NCBI RefSeq assembly: GCF_024347455.1
Contig: NZ_AP025483.1
Location: 2,728,001 to 2,792,000 of the forward strand
DNA: 64,000 nt
Source: Vibrio echinoideorum
GTDB lineage: Bacteria > Pseudomonadota > Gammaproteobacteria > Enterobacterales > Vibrionaceae
Direction of reading: 5' to 3'
Shown here: piece after piece, positions 1 to 8,365 of the stretch
How positions within the stretch are numbered: position 1 is the stretch's first letter
How the letters are laid out: the number at the start of each line of letters is the position of its first letter
The notes under the pieces: generated by a model
The model's input: only the letters and a program-made list of their open reading frames with translations
What the model was told of the DNA's origin: nothing
The model's database searches: none
Position numbers and translations under genes: made by a program

Positions 1-1017
1 CCTGGTAAACACATCCTGATCATGAACGACAGTTTTGGTGCCCTATCCGCTTGGTTCTCTAAAGATCATGACGTGACTATGATGAGTGACTCTTTTATCT
101 CTCATCGCGGAACGCTAAAAAACTTGCAACGTAATCAAAGCAACCGTGTGAACTTTTTAAACACTATGGATGATATTCCACACGGTATCGACCTTGTGAT
201 CATGCAATTGCCAAAAACCAACCGCCACCTAGTATGGCAGTTGAGCCAGTTGCGCCAAGCACTGCCTGAAGGCAGCCAAGTGATTGGTGTGAATAAAGTA
301 AAAGAGATCCACACTTCAACACTTAACCTGTTTGAAAAATATCTGGGTGAAACCAAAACCTCTCTGGCTAAGAAAAAGCATCGCCTTGTGTTCTCTTCTC
401 CAAACTGCCAACCGATTCAAACAGTAGAGCCTAATGTTGAATGGGATGTTGATGGTGAAGATATTCGCTTGAAAAATTTACCAAATGTTTACTCAGGCGA
501 GGCACTCGATCAAGGCGCTCGTTATATGTTGGAACACATCCCACAAGATCCAGAATTGCGTCACATAATTGATTTAGGTTGTGGTAATGGTGTACTGAGT
601 GTGAAAGCAGGTCAGTTAAACCCACAAGCTCGTATTACCTGTGTAGACGAAAGCTTCATGGCTGTGGAATCTGCGCGCCAAAATGTAAAAGACAATCTTG
701 GCGAAGAAGGTAACTTCCAGTTCATCGCAAACAACTGTTTAGATGGCTTTAAGAAAAACAGCACTTACTTAGTCATGTGTAACCCTCCGTTCCACCAACA
801 GCAAGCGATTACAGATCACATTGCGTGGCAAATGTTCTGTGATGCAAAGCATGTTCTAAGCAATGGAGGCAAATTAATTGTTATTGGCAACCGCCACCTC
901 GGATACGATGTCAAACTAGCAAGATTATTTGGTGAAGCGAACGTCGAAACGCTTGAGTTGAACCAAAAATTTGAGATATTACAGGCAACAAGAGAACCTG
1001 CTAATTTTAATAAATAG
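1..1017 (+). CDS. rlmG: 23S rRNA (guanine-N2) methyltransferase RlmG, 5' end outside the window
   Basis: The frame is open from base 1, so the true start lies upstream; the first in-window ATG at 22 is internal (PGKHILIM precedes it without a break). About 338 residues are visible. The C-terminal half has a Rossmann-type SAM-binding motif (DLGCGNGVLS) and the NPPF motif of N-methyltransferases acting on exocyclic amino groups, in the RsmC/RlmG arrangement where a degenerate N-terminal methyltransferase domain precedes the catalytic one. RlmG methylates one guanine of 23S rRNA (G1835 in E. coli) in the cytoplasm. RsmC is the nearest alternative, but the N-terminal sequence fits RlmG better. 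Confidence 0.9.
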   Translation, partial: PGKHILIMNDSFGALSAWFSKDHDVTMMSDSFISHRGTLKNLQRNQSNRVNFLNTMDDIPHGIDLVIMQLPKTNRHLVWQLSQLRQALPEGSQVIGVNKVKEIHTSTLNLFEKYLGETKTSLAKKKHRLVFSSPNCQPIQTVEPNVEWDVDGEDIRLKNLPNVYSGEALDQGARYMLEHIPQDPELRHIIDLGCGNGVLSVKAGQLNPQARITCVDESFMAVESARQNVKDNLGEEGNFQFIANNCLDGFKKNSTYLVMCNPPFHQQQAITDHIAWQMFCDAKHVLSNGGKLIVIGNRHLGYDVKLARLFGEANVETLELNQKFEILQATREPANFNK

Positions 1018-1084
1018 GCAGTAGACTGCTTCATAAGAATTTAAAATACCGAGCTTCTGGTGTGAATTTAGAAAGGATAAAGGA

Positions 1085-1654
1085 ATGAAAAAACTGATTT
1101 TGGCTGCCTCTATTATGGCTTTAACAGCATGTTCAGCCCCTCAGCAAGAACAGATCAATGTAATGCCAGAAGCTTCGCTAAGCTCAAGCAACCTTGTACA
1201 AGGCAAAACATACACACTAACCAGTAAAGATGTTCGTGCAGCTCAGTACGTAGCATTGGTTGATAGTGGCCGTTCAAATATCCAGCCGATTCACGCTAAA
1301 CAGAACATGCGTATTTCTCTAGAGGACGCATTAGCAAAACAACTGGAATCCCAAGGTTTCCGCGCAAGCGTAAATAGTGAAAACTCAATTGTTTTAGAGA
1401 TTCAAGAAGCACTTGTTACCGTAGAACACACCATTATGGAAAACCAAATGGACGGTAAAGTCACACTTGAAGTTACCGCTGAGACACCTGAAGGTAAGCT
1501 TGTAAAAACATTCAACGGCACTGCAACTCGTACCGGTGCATTAAGCGCTTCAAACGACGACATTTCAATGGTTCTAAACGATGTGATCAACTTGGTTCTT
1601 ACTGAAATCGCGAACGACCCTGAACTACAAAACTACATGAAGGAACGTTTCTAA
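1085..1654 (+). CDS. YajG family lipoprotein
   Basis: The 189-residue product starts with a lipoprotein signal peptide whose lipobox ends at Cys16 (MALTAC). The rest matches the YajG family in size and in its alternating beta-strand pattern; function is unknown. The start at 1085 is supported by an AGGA box 5-8 bases upstream. The stop codon overlaps the ATG of the cyclophilin gene (TAATG), so the two are co-translated, and the set yajG, ppiA, ampG is a common neighbourhood in Vibrio. In enterobacteria yajG sits next to ampG, which suggests an envelope role connected with peptidoglycan recycling (inference). Confidence 0.85.
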   Translation: MKKLILAASIMALTACSAPQQEQINVMPEASLSSSNLVQGKTYTLTSKDVRAAQYVALVDSGRSNIQPIHAKQNMRISLEDALAKQLESQGFRASVNSENSIVLEIQEALVTVEHTIMENQMDGKVTLEVTAETPEGKLVKTFNGTATRTGALSASNDDISMVLNDVINLVLTEIANDPELQNYMKERF

Positions 1655-2202
1655 TGAGCCGCATTCTAACTTCTATCGCATTAATGCTGGTTAGCGTAAG
1701 CGTTTGGGCTGGCCCTAAAGTGAACGTAGAGACAACATTAGGCGACTTCACTATCGAGCTTAACCAAGAGCAAGCACCGGTTAGTGTTGATAACTTCCTT
1801 AAATACGTCGCAGACGGCAGCTACGAAGGCACTATCTTCCACCGAGTAATTCCTGGCTTCATGGCTCAAGGTGGTGGCTTTGATCAAGATATGAATCAAC
1901 AAGCGACTTATGCTCCTATCAAAAATGAAGGCAGTAACGGTCTCAAGAATGATACAGCAACGATAGCAATGGCTCGCACTAATGCGCCAGATTCTGCAAC
2001 TCGTCAGTTCTTCATTAACTTTGCTGACAACGATTTCTTAAATGCTAAAGGTGGTAACCCTGGTTACGCTGTATTTGGTACAGTGACTGAGGGCTTTGAT
2101 GTCGTTCAAAAGATGGCAACCATTCCGACCAAGCGAGTTGGTCGTATGTCTGATATCCCAACAGACCCTATCGTCATCACCAAAGTAACCCTTCTTAAGT
2201 AA
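1654..2202 (+). CDS. Periplasmic peptidyl-prolyl cis-trans isomerase, cyclophilin type (PpiA-like)
   Basis: A 182-residue cyclophilin with a Sec signal peptide (hydrophobic stretch ending in VSVWAG), so it acts in the periplasm on X-Pro bonds of folding envelope proteins. The cyclophilin core is visible: the FHRVIPGFMAQGG catalytic segment, a QFFIN strand and an NPGYAVFGTV segment. The size is normal for bacterial PpiA. The start overlaps the stop of the YajG gene by one base. A hairpin with a T-tract follows immediately. PpiA and the cytosolic PpiB are close relatives; the signal peptide favours PpiA. Confidence 0.88.
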   Translation: MSRILTSIALMLVSVSVWAGPKVNVETTLGDFTIELNQEQAPVSVDNFLKYVADGSYEGTIFHRVIPGFMAQGGGFDQDMNQQATYAPIKNEGSNGLKNDTATIAMARTNAPDSATRQFFINFADNDFLNAKGGNPGYAVFGTVTEGFDVVQKMATIPTKRVGRMSDIPTDPIVITKVTLLK

Positions 2203-2210
2203 TCTCATAC

Positions 2211-2241
2211 AACGCCCTTAACCTCTTAAGGGCGTTTTTCT
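2211..2241 (+). terminator. Rho-independent terminator after the cyclophilin gene
   Basis: The inverted repeat AACGCCCTTA / TAAGGGCGTT is followed by a T-run. It lies between the cyclophilin gene and ampG, whose start at 2257 is close, so some read-through into ampG is possible. Confidence 0.8.
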
Positions 2242-2256
2242 ATACAAGGACGCCCT

Positions 2257-3615
2257 ATGTCATCAGGCTCTCCCTCTCTTTCTTGGATGCAGACCTTCCG
2301 CAGCTATCTAGATAAACGTCTACTCTGGGTGTTTATGTTGGGTTGTTCGAGTGGCTTCCCTTGGGTTCTTATCGGCTCCAACATGTCTGGTTGGTTAAAA
2401 GATGCAGGCTTAACCCGTGCTGCTATTGGTTATTTCGGCAGTGTATTCGCTGTCTATGCCATTAACTTTCTATGGGCACCGTTGGTAGACAGAGTAAAAT
2501 TGCCAATCCTGCACGCCATTCTTGGCCAACGACGCAGTTGGATATTTTTGTGTCAAAGCTTTGTATTAGTGTGCACGCTCTTCATCGCTGGAGTAAATCC
2601 AGCCAATGATCTGATGTTCACCTCTATGCTTGCTCTCGGGATCGCAATTGCGTCTGCGACCCAAGATATAGCGATTGATGCCTTCCGTATTGATTCATTC
2701 CCTAAATCGGAATCTTCCAAATTACCACAAGCATCCGCAATGGCCGTGATGGGATGGTGGACTGGATACTCTCTTCCTGGTTATCTCGCATTTATCAATG
2801 CCGATACCATCGGTTGGAACGGCGTGTATTATGGCATGGCTGGCGTCGTCATCATTCTGATGCTATTCACCTTATTTGTCGGTGAGCCAACAACACAACG
2901 TGAAGCATTACAAAAAGAAGCACAACAGCGCCATAATAAAGTGGTGGGTTCTAAAGTTGTGGCCTGGCTAAGCGTTACAGTGCTGGAACCGTTCTACGAT
3001 TTCTTTAGACGAAATGGTGTTCAAGTTGCTATTACGCTTCTACTGTTCGTATTCCTGTTTAAGATAGGTGAAGCCTTCTTAGGCAGAATGTCGATTCCTT
3101 TCTATAAAGAAATCGGCTTTAGCAACGAACAAATTGGTCACTATTCCAAATTGATTGGTTGGGGCGCTACGATCTTTTTCACGCTGTTAGGCAGTATTTT
3201 TAACGTGAAATTCGGTATTGTACGTGGGCTAATGATTGGTGGCGTAGCAATGGCGGCCAGCAACCTAATGTTTGCATGGATTGCTCAAGTAGGGCCAAAT
3301 GAAAACTTATTCTTGGCAACGATTATTGTCGATAATTTCACGACTGCCTTTTCGACCGTCGCATTTGTCTCTTTCTTAACGCTATTAACTGGGCAAGCCT
3401 TCTCAGCAACACAATATGCCTTGCTCGCATCCTTGGGGAATTTCGGTCGAACGACGTTGGCCTCCTTCAGTGGCGAGTTGGTCGACTTCCTCAATGATTG
3501 GTCAACCTTCTTTATACTGACATCATTAATGGTAATTCCAAGCTTGATCATGCTCTATTCGTTACGCCACTTTTTCACTGATTTGTTAGAAAAAGCGAAA
3601 AACAACCACGAATAA
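2257..3615 (+). CDS. ampG: Muropeptide permease AmpG (MFS transporter)
   Basis: The 452-residue polytopic membrane protein has about 12-14 hydrophobic segments and an AmpG-like N-terminus (LDKRLLWVFMLGCSSGFPW, then SNMSGWLKDAGL). AmpG imports GlcNAc-anhydro-muropeptides from periplasm to cytoplasm for cell-wall recycling and supplies the signal for ampC induction in species that have it. The start at 2257 is preceded by an AAGGA box. The gene closes the rlmG/yajG/ppiA/ampG run, and mltA and mltF elsewhere in the window produce its substrates. Length is somewhat below the E. coli protein, as usual in Vibrio. Confidence 0.93.
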   Translation: MSSGSPSLSWMQTFRSYLDKRLLWVFMLGCSSGFPWVLIGSNMSGWLKDAGLTRAAIGYFGSVFAVYAINFLWAPLVDRVKLPILHAILGQRRSWIFLCQSFVLVCTLFIAGVNPANDLMFTSMLALGIAIASATQDIAIDAFRIDSFPKSESSKLPQASAMAVMGWWTGYSLPGYLAFINADTIGWNGVYYGMAGVVIILMLFTLFVGEPTTQREALQKEAQQRHNKVVGSKVVAWLSVTVLEPFYDFFRRNGVQVAITLLLFVFLFKIGEAFLGRMSIPFYKEIGFSNEQIGHYSKLIGWGATIFFTLLGSIFNVKFGIVRGLMIGGVAMAASNLMFAWIAQVGPNENLFLATIIVDNFTTAFSTVAFVSFLTLLTGQAFSATQYALLASLGNFGRTTLASFSGELVDFLNDWSTFFILTSLMVIPSLIMLYSLRHFFTDLLEKAKNNHE

Positions 3616-3632
3616 GAGTAAAAGAAAACAAA

Positions 3633-3666
3633 AGGAGAGGGTAGCACTGGGCTACCCTCTTTTACT
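3633..3666 (+). terminator. Rho-independent terminator after ampG
   Basis: A GC-rich inverted repeat, AGAGGGTAGC / GCTACCCTCT with a short loop, is followed by TTTACTTTC. A-rich sequence on the other side means it could also serve the opposing DUF4397 gene. Confidence 0.8.
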
Positions 3667-3689
3667 TTCTGCCAGCAGAGACTTAAACG

Positions 3690-4074
3690 CTAATCTGTTG
3701 TATCACTTACGACTAAGTTAAAACCGGTTCCCATCGAATCATCAATCGCCACGACTTGATAGACAACACCGTCAGCTAAAGTTGCCGGCGCAGAATCAAT
3801 CGCTATTGTAGATGGGTCACCTGCTACAGTAATCGTCACGTAGTAACTGCCCGCTGCCACATAAATACCATTCGCATAATCTTTGAACTTCACATCACTG
3901 AGTGCCGGAGTGCTACCAGATATACCCACGTTTTCGGTCAAGTAAATATCAACTGAAGCTGCAATCGGGTGATGCATGGACGGCTTGAAGTTGAGTCGTC
4001 GGTTCATCGTCGTCATCACACCCAACAATTAACAAGCCTGACATCGCTACAACGAGTATTGGTGAATATTTCAT
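3690..4074 (-). pseudogene. DUF4397-type lipoprotein gene broken by a one-base frameshift
   Basis: Reading down from ATG at 4074 gives a lipoprotein signal peptide ending GLLIVGC (Cys19), an acidic linker, then the DUF4397 opening LQAVHASPD, after which the frame hits a stop within five codons. The frame with one base fewer continues directly from the same point as AASVDIYLTENVG and runs to 3690. Deleting one T at about 3963-3964 restores a single protein of about 127 residues. The 112-codon frame with an internal start at 4028 is therefore only the 3' part. DUF4397 proteins are surface or periplasmic beta-rich proteins of unknown function, usually longer than this one. A sequencing error is as likely as a true mutation. 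Confidence 0.8.
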
Positions 4075-4500
4075 CGGTCTTCTCTCCAAAAAAGTTCGAC
4101 CAGTTCGTCACACAAAAGATAAGCTCTTTAACAAATCTTTAAACATCATCTCAAAATCTAGTGCAGTGAACCGTCTCAAGGTTCTCCGTGATTCAAAAAG
4201 CAACTAGGTTCAGAGACTTGGCCAATCATCACATGAGTTGTTCATCAATTGATTCCAACATCATTACGACGTTGGTCAAAAATAGATCAAAGACTAGATC
4301 AGGAGGTTGGTTGAATGAGTCATTTTTCGCGAGAAAACGCTTCGAAAGGAATACTGTTGATTTTGATATGCATGTCACTCGATTCAGTAGAATCGTTTGC
4401 TTAGGACGGTAATTCACCAATTTATCTACAAAATAATCAAGTTTCACAAAATCAATAGAAACAGAGGTGCATCAAGATGCATTGCCATCTTAAAGTTCCA
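4075..4500. other. Intergenic region without a convincing gene
   Basis: The stretch between the DUF4397 gene and the OmpK promoter holds only overlapping short frames on both strands (for example 4188-4412 plus and 4229-4447 minus). None has family resemblance, and each is the shadow of the other. A small palindrome around TTTTCGCGAGAAAA (about 4324-4337) is the only structure seen. Confidence 0.4.
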
Positions 4501-4516
4501 TCATTTAGATCGTTAG

Positions 4517-4532
4517 TGTGATCAACCTCACT
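4517..4532 (+). promoter_or_regulatory. CRP-like binding site upstream of ompK
   Basis: TGTGATCAACCTCACT matches the CRP consensus half-sites TGTGA and TCACA with six bases between and one mismatch. It lies about 130 bp upstream of the ompK start, ahead of an AT-rich segment with possible -10 sequences. Catabolite control of a nucleoside-channel family porin is plausible; Tsx in E. coli is CRP-controlled. The assignment rests on the motif only. Confidence 0.55.
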
Positions 4533-4660
4533 ATAATAATTATAGTTTTCACTCTGTCTCACTTTTATTTGAGAACAAAATCGCTATTATGCTCGGCATT
4601 CGGACATACAAACACGCACGGATTAGCGGGTTACTTATTTTAAACATAGAGAGTTCCATT

Positions 4661-5476
4661 ATGCGTAAATCACTTCTAGCTCTTGGCCTAATTGCAGCAA
4701 CATCTGCTCCAGTAATGGCGGCTGATTATTCTGACGGCGACATCCATAAAAACGACTACAAATGGATGCAGTTCAACATTATGGGTGCAATCAACGAGAA
4801 AGGTCCTTACGAATCTACTCATGATTACCTAGAGATGGAATTTGGCGGTCGCTCAGGAATCTTCGACCTTTACGGTTATGTTGATGTATTTAACCTAACA
4901 TCAGACTCAAGCAGCGATAAAGCAGACAAAGATGGCAAAATCTTTATGAAGTTTGCTCCTCGTATGTCTCTTGACGGCCTAACTGGCAAAGACCTATCTT
5001 TCGGTCCAGTTGAAGAACTCTACCTTTCAACTCTTTTCGAGTGGGATGGTAACAACGGTGGTGTTAACACTCAGAAAGTTGGTCTTGGTTCTGACGTAAT
5101 GGTTCCATGGTTCGGTAAAATGGGTCTAAACCTTTACGGTACATACGACTCGAACCAAAAAGATTGGAACGGTTTCCAAATCTCGACTAACTGGTTCAAA
5201 CCATTCTTCTTCTTCGAGAACGGTTCATTCATCTCTTACCAAGGTTACATCGATTACCAGTTTGGTATGAAAGATGAATACGCTCAAGTAAGCAACGGCG
5301 GCGCAATGTTCAACGGCATTTACTGGCACTCAGATCGCTTTGCAGTTGGTTACGGCTTGAAACTATACAGTGATGTATACGGTTTTGAAGACGGTGCTGA
5401 CCTTCCGTGGGATGCAACTTCACAAGCTGATTCTTCTGGCGTAGGTCACTACGTTGCAGTAACTTACAAGTTCTAA
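4661..5476 (+). CDS. ompK: Outer membrane protein OmpK (nucleoside-specific channel Tsx family)
   Basis: The 271-residue precursor begins MRKSLLALGL with signal peptidase cleavage expected after PVMA (about residue 20). The mature part is an outer-membrane beta barrel of the Tsx/OmpK family, with alternating aromatic strands and a C-terminal phenylalanine (VTYKF) typical of BAM substrates. In Vibrio OmpK is the receptor of the broad-range phage KVP40 and a known protective antigen. An in-frame extension to 4589 exists, but the signal peptide and the AGAGAG box just upstream fix the start at 4661. Transcription is probably CRP-influenced (site at 4517), and a strong terminator follows. Confidence 0.93.
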   Translation: MRKSLLALGLIAATSAPVMAADYSDGDIHKNDYKWMQFNIMGAINEKGPYESTHDYLEMEFGGRSGIFDLYGYVDVFNLTSDSSSDKADKDGKIFMKFAPRMSLDGLTGKDLSFGPVEELYLSTLFEWDGNNGGVNTQKVGLGSDVMVPWFGKMGLNLYGTYDSNQKDWNGFQISTNWFKPFFFFENGSFISYQGYIDYQFGMKDEYAQVSNGGAMFNGIYWHSDRFAVGYGLKLYSDVYGFEDGADLPWDATSQADSSGVGHYVAVTYKF

Positions 5477-5501
5477 TAGAACGAGTTAAGAAAACTTCCT
5501 A

Positions 5502-5530
5502 AATGGCACCCTCGGGTGCCATTTTTTATT
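5502..5530 (+). terminator. Rho-independent terminator after ompK
   Basis: The perfect stem GGCACC / GGTGCC with a CTCG loop, extended by AAAT/ATTT, is followed by a T-run. Confidence 0.88.
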
Positions 5531-5587
5531 GCTTTCATTTAATGTCTCGCTATCCTTTCAGCATCACTTTCTTATCTCGGTATTGCT

Positions 5588-6481
5588 GTGAACATCACGA
5601 TTGTTGGACCTGGGGCTATCGGCTCTTTGTGGGCGATAAAACTACTTCAAGCTGGTCATAATGTGTCTTTGTGGAGTCGTTCCACTGATAACTCAATAGA
5701 CTTATCACTTGATGGACAAGCTTCACTTTCCTTCAGTAACAACAATATCGAAAAGCTATCAGCGAGTGACTTGGTTATTTTCACGGTCAAAGCTTGGCAA
5801 GTAGAACAAGCCACTACTCCACTACTTCAATATCTCGACTCTGACACCATTCTTATGTTCATGCATAACGGAATGGGCGCGGTCGACAACATCGCCACTC
5901 AAATTGATGCTCATCCAATAGTATTGGCGACCACCACCCAAGCGGCATTCAAACCCAGTCACAACAATGTATCCCACACAGGAATCGGTCAAACACAATT
6001 GGGGGCTTTTAACCTCAAGGGTCAGCAGTGCACTTTTTTAGTTGATGTGTTGGAACATGCCTTGCCTGCCGTGAGTTGGAATCCTGAGATAAAAACAGCG
6101 CTATGGACTAAGCTCGCCATCAATTGTGCCATCAACCCACTGACTGGGCTGGAACAAATCAAAAACGGAGAGCTTGCTGACCAAAGATTTAGCGAAGTTT
6201 TGAGTTCTATAATTAAAGAACTCACGCAAGTGATGCAAGCTGAAAGCATTACTTGTTCATTCGACGAATTAGAGACAAGCGTCAAACAGGTTATCCAAGC
6301 CACGGCAAAGAACAATTCCTCAATGAAGCAAGATATGTTTTACCAACGAAAGACAGAGATAAACTTCATTACCGGACACCTTATAAAGACAGCACTTAAG
6401 CATCAGATAGAGGTTCCCGTTAACCAAAAGCTGTTTGCTCAAGTCAAAGAACGAGAAAATAGCTGGAATCATCAAGATTAG
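5588..6481 (+). CDS. panE: 2-dehydropantoate 2-reductase
   Basis: The 297-residue protein opens with an NADPH-binding Rossmann motif (GPGAIGSLWA, residues 7-16) and keeps the ApbA/PanE architecture: N-terminal nucleotide domain, then a helical C-terminal domain with the KLAINCAINPLTGL segment carrying the catalytic lysine region. It reduces ketopantoate to pantoate in pantothenate and CoA synthesis in the cytosol. The start is GTG at 5588; no better ATG gives a complete Rossmann fold. It is followed at about 90 bp by csdA on the same strand, with no clear terminator between. Confidence 0.9.
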   Translation: MNITIVGPGAIGSLWAIKLLQAGHNVSLWSRSTDNSIDLSLDGQASLSFSNNNIEKLSASDLVIFTVKAWQVEQATTPLLQYLDSDTILMFMHNGMGAVDNIATQIDAHPIVLATTTQAAFKPSHNNVSHTGIGQTQLGAFNLKGQQCTFLVDVLEHALPAVSWNPEIKTALWTKLAINCAINPLTGLEQIKNGELADQRFSEVLSSIIKELTQVMQAESITCSFDELETSVKQVIQATAKNNSSMKQDMFYQRKTEINFITGHLIKTALKHQIEVPVNQKLFAQVKERENSWNHQD

Positions 6482-6568
6482 TCAGCAACGGTTAACAAGT
6501 CGCGATAAAATAACGATACCGCTAAGCATAACGCTAGCACCAATTTCCAAGATTTTAGGTAAGAATAG

Positions 6569-7780
6569 ATGCTTGATATCAATCACATCCGAGAGCAGTT
6601 CCCTGCGTTATCACAAACCGTCAATCAACAACCGTTGGTTTACTTAGACAGCGCGGCAACGACACAAAAACCTCAGGTGGTTATTGATGCCATTAGCCAA
6701 TATTACTCCAAACAAAATGCCAATGTTCACCGTGGTAGTCATAGCTTAACAGCGAACGCGACCAGTCAGTTTGAAGCGGCAAGAGATAAGGTCGCTCAGT
6801 TTATTGGTGCAAGATCTTCAAAAGAGATCATTTGGACTCGCGGAGCCACCGAAGCACTCAACCTGATAGCTCAAACCTACGCAAGAAGTACCCTTCAGCC
6901 AGGCGATGAGATCTTGGTTAGCGAAATGGAACATCACGCCAACATTGTGCCTTGGCAAATTATGGCAGAGCAAACCGGGGCTAAAGTCGTTAAAGTGCCG
7001 ATGAGATCGGATTGCGAATTTGACCTAGTCGCGTTTGATACGCTTTTAAATGAACGAACCAAGATTGTTGCATTAGCTCAGATAACCAACGTGACGGGTT
7101 CTCGTCAGCCAATTGAAGCTGTCATAGAAAAAGCACACAAGATGAATGCGATTGTGGTTATTGATGGCGCACAAGGCATCGTACACGAGCCCGTTGATGT
7201 AGCTGCTTTAGGTGCGGATTTCTACGTATTTTCAGGACACAAGCTCTATGCCCCTGCGGGTATCGGTGTACTTTATGGCAAACTTGAATTGCTCGAAGCG
7301 ATGCCACCTTGGCACGGCGGTGGCAAAATGGTTGAGCGCGTCTCTTTTTCTGGCACTACTTTTTCTGAACTGCCTGGTAAGTTCGAAGCCGGAACACCAA
7401 ATGTAGCCGGCGCGATAGCATTAAGCACTGCAATAGAATGGTTGAGTGGTTTTGCACAGCAATATGTCGAAAATCATATCCACCAGCTTCAGCACGAAAC
7501 CTACCGTGCACTCAGTAAACTGGATGATATTCAGGTTTTGGGGTATCAGCCCAACGCAAGCGTGATTACTTTTGTGATGGATGGTGTTCACCATCAAGAC
7601 ATTGCGACACTGTTAGATCAACAAGGTATCGCGGTACGCGCAGGACATCATTGTGCTCATCCATTAATGGATGCGCTTAATGTGAAAGGAACGGTACGAA
7701 TTTCATTTGGGATTTACAACAACATGGATGATGTTGAAAAACTGATTGCTGCAGTAGAGAAAGCAGTAGATATGCTGTAA
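6569..7780 (+). CDS. csdA: Cysteine desulfurase CsdA
   Basis: A 403-residue class V aminotransferase-fold PLP enzyme of the SufS/CsdA group. The PLP-binding lysine sits in SGHKLYAP (Lys225), and the persulfide-forming cysteine is in GHHCAHP (Cys362). It removes sulfur from cysteine as a persulfide for Fe-S or thionucleoside synthesis. The gene converges on a SufE-type partner (CsdE) and the tcdA/csdL gene, the neighbourhood of the CSD system, so CsdA is preferred over SufS. The 3' end is unusual: four perfect copies of GTAACGA begin at the stop codon. Confidence 0.92.
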   Translation: MLDINHIREQFPALSQTVNQQPLVYLDSAATTQKPQVVIDAISQYYSKQNANVHRGSHSLTANATSQFEAARDKVAQFIGARSSKEIIWTRGATEALNLIAQTYARSTLQPGDEILVSEMEHHANIVPWQIMAEQTGAKVVKVPMRSDCEFDLVAFDTLLNERTKIVALAQITNVTGSRQPIEAVIEKAHKMNAIVVIDGAQGIVHEPVDVAALGADFYVFSGHKLYAPAGIGVLYGKLELLEAMPPWHGGGKMVERVSFSGTTFSELPGKFEAGTPNVAGAIALSTAIEWLSGFAQQYVENHIHQLQHETYRALSKLDDIQVLGYQPNASVITFVMDGVHHQDIATLLDQQGIAVRAGHHCAHPLMDALNVKGTVRISFGIYNNMDDVEKLIAAVEKAVDML

Positions 7781-7804
7781 CGAGTAACGAGTAACGAGTA
7801 ACGA
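7777..7804 (+). repeat. Four tandem copies of the heptamer GTAACGA
   Basis: Four exact 7-bp units occupy 7777-7783, 7784-7790, 7791-7797 and 7798-7804. The first overlaps the last sense base and the stop codon of csdA, and the array ends ten bases before the shared terminator. The unit length of seven rules out a coding role. It is likely to vary in copy number between strains (inference). Confidence 0.9.
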
Positions 7805-7812
7805 AATTATTT

Positions 7813-7842
7813 AGGGTTGGCGTTTAGCGTCAACCCTTTTTG
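7813..7842. terminator. Terminator between convergent csdA and csdE
   Basis: Stem AGGGTTGACG-type: GGGTTGGCG and CGTCAACCC pair around TTTAG and are followed by a T-run on the plus strand. The A-rich left flank makes it weaker for the opposing csdE transcript. Confidence 0.8.
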
Positions 7843-7863
7843 TTTCTGTGTATCTAAGAGATA

Positions 7864-8292
7864 TTAAGCACTTAGCTCTTGAATTTGAGCAACAATCGCT
7901 TTTAAACCATTACCGCGAGATGGGCTCAAGTGTGTGATTAGACCGATTTTTTCAAAGTAGCCGTCAATATCGAACGCTTGAATCTGCTCTGATGTTTTGC
8001 CGTCATACGCAGCCATCACTAATGCAATCAGACCGCGCACGATACGAGCATCAGAATCTGCACAAAAAGACCAAACCCCATCGACATTCTGAGAGACCAG
8101 CCACACTTGGCTTTCACAACCAGAAACTACAACCTGCTCACTCTTCAGCTCATCAGGCATGTTGGGCAGTTTCTTTCCCCATTGAATCACTTGGCGATAA
8201 CGGTCTTCCCAACCGCTGAATGTCTGCATTTTTGCGACAATATCATCACTGGTAATTTCAGTACCAAATGGAGAGCTTGGGAATGACATCAT
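7864..8292 (-). CDS. csdE: SufE-family sulfur acceptor CsdE
   Basis: About 142 residues with the SufE fold signature: a conserved SGCES motif carrying the sulfur-accepting cysteine and an ADSDARIVRGL segment near the middle. CsdE takes persulfide sulfur from CsdA and passes it on, in the CSD system probably to TcdA (CsdL). The longest frame starts with TTG at 8304, but ATG at 8292 has a GGA box seven bases upstream and is preferred; ATG at 8289 is also possible. It is convergent with csdA and lies downstream of tcdA on the same strand, which supports CsdE over SufE. Confidence 0.88.
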   Translation of the reverse strand: MMSFPSSPFGTEITSDDIVAKMQTFSGWEDRYRQVIQWGKKLPNMPDELKSEQVVVSGCESQVWLVSQNVDGVWSFCADSDARIVRGLIALVMAAYDGKTSEQIQAFDIDGYFEKIGLITHLSPSRGNGLKAIVAQIQELSA

Positions 8293-8365
8293 TTTAATAT
8301 CCAATAGATTATGACTAAATGTACAGGTGACAATGGTTTAGTGTTCTTAAGCAAATAATAGAGAA

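Noticed and set aside
4188..4447. Open frames on both strands in the region between the DUF4397 gene and ompK
   Set aside because: They overlap each other on opposite strands, have no ribosome sites and no family resemblance.
7777..7804. Possible CRISPR array
   Set aside because: Unit length of seven without spacers; the same applies to the arrays at 31693, 41069 and 57484. They are simple tandem repeats.
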